Positions 62,193 to 64,000 of a DNA stretch of 64,000 nucleotides are shown here, in pieces. Every line of letters begins with the position of its first letter. The first letter of the stretch is position 1. Under the pieces are notes generated by a model that was not told where the DNA came from, searched no databases, and saw only the letters and a list, made by a program, of their open reading frames with translations. Location of the stretch: positions 3,233,001-3,297,000 of the forward strand of contig NZ_CP023777.1 of assembly GCF_002557795.1 (NCBI RefSeq). Reading direction: 5' to 3'. Source of the DNA: Chitinophaga caeni. GTDB lineage: Bacteria; Bacteroidota; Bacteroidia; Chitinophagales; Chitinophagaceae. The translations under genes and the position numbers were made by a program.

Positions 62193-63455
62193 CTAATTGA
62201 TAGCATATTGTTGATTATTGCAGATCGCGATCACTTTACCCTGCAATTCTTCCCCGAGGAAGTAAGTATTTTTCGATAGGGAACCGATATGTTCCTGTTC
62301 GAAAATATATTTCAATCCCGGCACGAAGCAGGTAATATTTGCTTGGGCGCCTTCTTCTATTTGTACCGCGGGTAAACCGAAGATCGTCCTCGGTACATCG
62401 CTTAACATGGAAATGATTTTTTCTACCGGAACATTTGGTAAAGCTTTGGAGACCAATCCGAAAGCTGTTTCCAGTCCGATCATTCCATTCTTGGCATATT
62501 CAAACTCTACCGTTTTAGCATCCCAATCTTGCGGAAGGTGGTGACTGGCAAAACAATCCACGGTTCCATCTTCCACCGCTTTCCTCAAGGCAGCTACGTC
62601 AGCTTCGGTGCGGAGGGGTGGATTGACTTTTAAATTAGTATCGTAGTTACGGAGTAAGCCATCATGCAGCAGCAGGTGGTACGGCGTAACGGAGCAAGTA
62701 ACCTTCACACCTTTGGCTTTGGCCTCGGCAATTAACCGGATGCTTTCGGCCGTGCTTACACCCGTGAAGTGTATCTTGGAATCGGTATATGCCGCCAATT
62801 CAAGGTCACGTTTAACCATTAGTTCTTCCGCGATGGCCGGTTTCCCGGGCATACCGAGTTGGGTTGACTGGATACCTTCGTTCATCAAACCATGGCCGGC
62901 AATACTGGTATCTTCCGGCACCTGGACGATTACGCCATCAAAAGCCTTCACATATTGGAGCGCTTTCAGCATGATGCCGGGTGATTGGATTGGCTTCAAC
63001 CCATCGGTAAAAGCTACCGCACCGGCTTCTTTCATCTCGATCATCTCCGCGAGGGAGCTACCCTCTATATTCTTAGAAACCGCACCCATGGGCAATACTT
63101 GCACGGCGCCATGGCGGGTTTTGCTGATTACATATTCGATCTGCGGTTTTGACTGCATGGCCGGTTGCGTATTGGGCACGATCAGCACGGTGGTGAAACC
63201 ACCCTTTGCCGCCGCCCGGCTACCGGATTGCAAATCTTCCTTGTATTCCTGCCCGGGATCATTAAAATGGGCGAATATATCCATCCAGCCGCCGGAAACG
63301 TGCAGGTTTTCAGCTTCGATTACCTGTGCGCCATCAGCCTGGATGCGATCACCAATTTTTTGGATAATACCGTTAGAAATGAGGATGTCTTTTGTTTGCC
63401 CTTTAAATGGGCTGTTTTCAGAAATGATTCTTGCGCTTTTAAGAAGTATTTGCAT
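62193..63455 (-). CDS. Dihydroorotase homologue lacking metal ligands (PyrC-like)
   Basis: 420 residues with the type I dihydroorotase layout (GGWMDIFAHFNDPGQEYKED, VPNTQPAMQ, GLETAFGL). Several zinc ligands of active enzymes are replaced: the first His of the HxH motif is Phe61 (His63 kept); the HCED His is Val179 (QVPED); the HVST His is Gly232 (HFTGVST); the TDHAP Asp is His305 (SHHLPQ). The bridging Asp151 (AFTDG) is kept. So it probably does not make or cleave dihydroorotate alone; such pseudo-enzymes can be structural partners of aspartate carbamoyltransferase. First gene of the operon with DUF4199 and GT2. Confidence 0.88.
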   Translation of the reverse strand: MQILLKSARIISENSPFKGQTKDILISNGIIQKIGDRIQADGAQVIEAENLHVSGGWMDIFAHFNDPGQEYKEDLQSGSRAAAKGGFTTVLIVPNTQPAMQSKPQIEYVISKTRHGAVQVLPMGAVSKNIEGSSLAEMIEMKEAGAVAFTDGLKPIQSPGIMLKALQYVKAFDGVIVQVPEDTSIAGHGLMNEGIQSTQLGMPGKPAIAEELMVKRDLELAAYTDSKIHFTGVSTAESIRLIAEAKAKGVKVTCSVTPYHLLLHDGLLRNYDTNLKVNPPLRTEADVAALRKAVEDGTVDCFASHHLPQDWDAKTVEFEYAKNGMIGLETAFGLVSKALPNVPVEKIISMLSDVPRTIFGLPAVQIEEGAQANITCFVPGLKYIFEQEHIGSLSKNTYFLGEELQGKVIAICNNQQYAIN

Positions 63456-63494
63456 TGCAGGATTATGATCTTTTCATTCAAAACCAATCGTTCG

Positions 63495-63502
63495 CAAAGG
63501 TA
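63495..63502 (-). promoter_or_regulatory. -7 element of the pyrC-like operon
   Basis: TACCTTTG on the minus strand, 40 bp before the ATG; the -33 region is only TTTT at 20 bp. Confidence 0.5.
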
Positions 63503-63747
63503 GTATAAAAGTGTTAATCCTAAAAACCGGCTTTGCTGATATTAGTCAAATTTTAAGGAAACAGATATTTATATATATGTAATTCTATATGTTTTTATTG
63601 AAGAATACCACGATTTTATTGAATGAACAATACAGGTATCCCGGTGTTTACAATGGATGGGGAGATGCCCATGGTATTCAATTTTTTGCCCGGAACAATT
63701 ACCCGTAAGTAAATGAAATATATAACACGCAGTTGAACCTTGGTAAA
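63503..63747. other. Gene-free stretch before the regulatory region
   Basis: AT-rich. A 29-codon frame at 63623-63712 (MNNTGIPVFTMDGEMPMVFN...) has no ribosome site and no recognised relatives. Nothing else seen. Confidence 0.5.
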
Positions 63748-63771
63748 CCCGCTTGCGATCTCGCAGGCGGG
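63748..63771. repeat. GC-rich hairpin
   Basis: CCCGCTTGCG / CGCAGGCGGG (one G-T pair) with an ATCT loop; followed on the plus strand by CAAGTTTTATAT. Possibly a terminator of something transcribed toward the right, but no gene precedes it. Confidence 0.6.
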
Positions 63772-63789
63772 CAAGTTTTATATAACATG

Positions 63790-63826
63790 TGTCCGATATC
63801 GGACAAAAGCTGTACGTTCACGGACG
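63790..63826 (+). promoter_or_regulatory. Paired palindromic sites, probable activator-binding sites
   Basis: Site 1 is the perfect palindrome TGTCCGATATCGGACA (63790-63805). Site 2 is TGTACGTTCACGGACG (63811-63826), a partial match to the same palindrome. Centres are 21 bp apart, two helical turns, as for enhancer sites of NtrC-type regulators. Confidence 0.55.
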
Positions 63827-63878
63827 GGTAACAGGGATAATGATTCCTAAAAACGGTCATTTACAAGGGTTTTATTAG

Positions 63879-63894
63879 TGGCACGGCTGTTGTT
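63879..63894 (+). promoter_or_regulatory. Sigma-54-like promoter
   Basis: TGGCACGGCTGTTGTT against the consensus TGGCACG-N4-TTGCW: the -24 element is exact, the -12 element reads TTGTT, so its C is changed to T. It points right, toward a gene beyond the window end, about 75 bp after the paired palindromes. Confidence 0.45.
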
Positions 63895-64000
63895 GGCCAT
63901 ACCGGAACTAATATTTCATATATATATTATGTGGCATCATCATTTGTTAGTATTCTATAGAAATGCACTCCGTTTCAAGAGAACCTTCATTGTCAACTTG

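Noticed and set aside
63623..63712. 29-codon frame MNNTGIPVFTMDGEMPMVFN...
   Set aside because: No ribosome site, no recognised family and no neighbouring unit; likely chance.
1..64000. CRISPR arrays, rRNA genes, integrases, transposase genes, prophage or known defence genes
   Set aside because: None seen on either strand; the only mobile-type DNA is the pair of non-coding MITE-like elements.

Overview
ORGANISM. The window looks like chromosome from a Bacteroidota bacterium, most likely a Chitinophaga-like member of the Chitinophagaceae. Grounds: a SusC/SusD pair, tandem TonB-type outer-membrane barrels, DUF3857, DUF4382, DUF4199 and DUF4295 genes, the rpmB-rpmG-DUF4295-ftsY ribosomal cluster, few Shine-Dalgarno sequences, and many promoters of the Bacteroidota type (-33 TTTG or TTG, about 19-21 bp, -7 TAnnTTTG). 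No species can be named from sequence alone. LAYOUT. 1-12 kb is mostly minus strand and envelope related: two outer-membrane barrel paralogues (one cut by the window edge), a DUF445 membrane protein, two identical tRNA-His genes, an exported protein, a susC-susD operon and a secreted HExxH peptidase. 12-20 kb holds an unknown 399-residue protein, a 5'(3')-deoxyribonucleotidase, an HI0933-type flavoprotein, an MG2/plug exported protein, folK with a deoxynucleoside kinase, and sppA. 21-28.5 kb holds a lipoprotein, an SDR next to an AraC regulator, two SRPBCC proteins behind an ABC-2 permease, and bioA. 28.7-32.5 kb is a redox block: a five-gene operon (small GNAT, coiled coil, OsmC, YjdI-type ferredoxin, pirin) convergent with Ohr and a CurA-like reductase. 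33-41 kb holds an M60 peptidase, proline dehydrogenase with an AraC regulator, a MarR regulator, a 1.2 kb gene-poor stretch, a dead LacI gene and queG. 41-48 kb holds a DUF3857 pair, a beta-lactamase-fold hydrolase, a frameshifted small exported gene and ahpC-ahpD. 48-57 kb holds housekeeping genes (rpmB, rpmG, DUF4295, ftsY, a JmjC-like protein, rimO, a DEAD-box helicase, glgB). 57-64 kb holds a DUF4382 lipoprotein, a YwqK/MORN-type protein ending in a tandem repeat, an exported protein, the operon pyrC-like/DUF4199/glycosyltransferase, and a gene-free end with a sigma-54-like regulatory region. HOW IT WORKS TOGETHER. Most of the window is core chromosome. Coherent units are nutrient import (susCD), thiol and peroxide defence (28.7-32.5 kb and 47 kb), nucleotide and folate salvage (dNT, dNK, folK) and translation (rpmB, rpmG, ftsY, rimO, queG, tRNA-His). 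WHAT STANDS OUT. I did not find a convincing new multi-gene defence or mobile system. The best leads are a pair of MITE-like elements with terminal inverted repeats (34.7 and 51.4 kb), a 129-bp tandem repeat built on a dispersed ATCCGTG motif that has become the C-terminus of a protein (59.2 kb), a terminator inside the proline dehydrogenase leader (35.2 kb), a dihydroorotase homologue that has lost metal ligands (62-63 kb), a catalytically dead/intact DUF3857 pair (41-45 kb), and paired palindromes upstream of a sigma-54-like promoter at the window end (63.8 kb).
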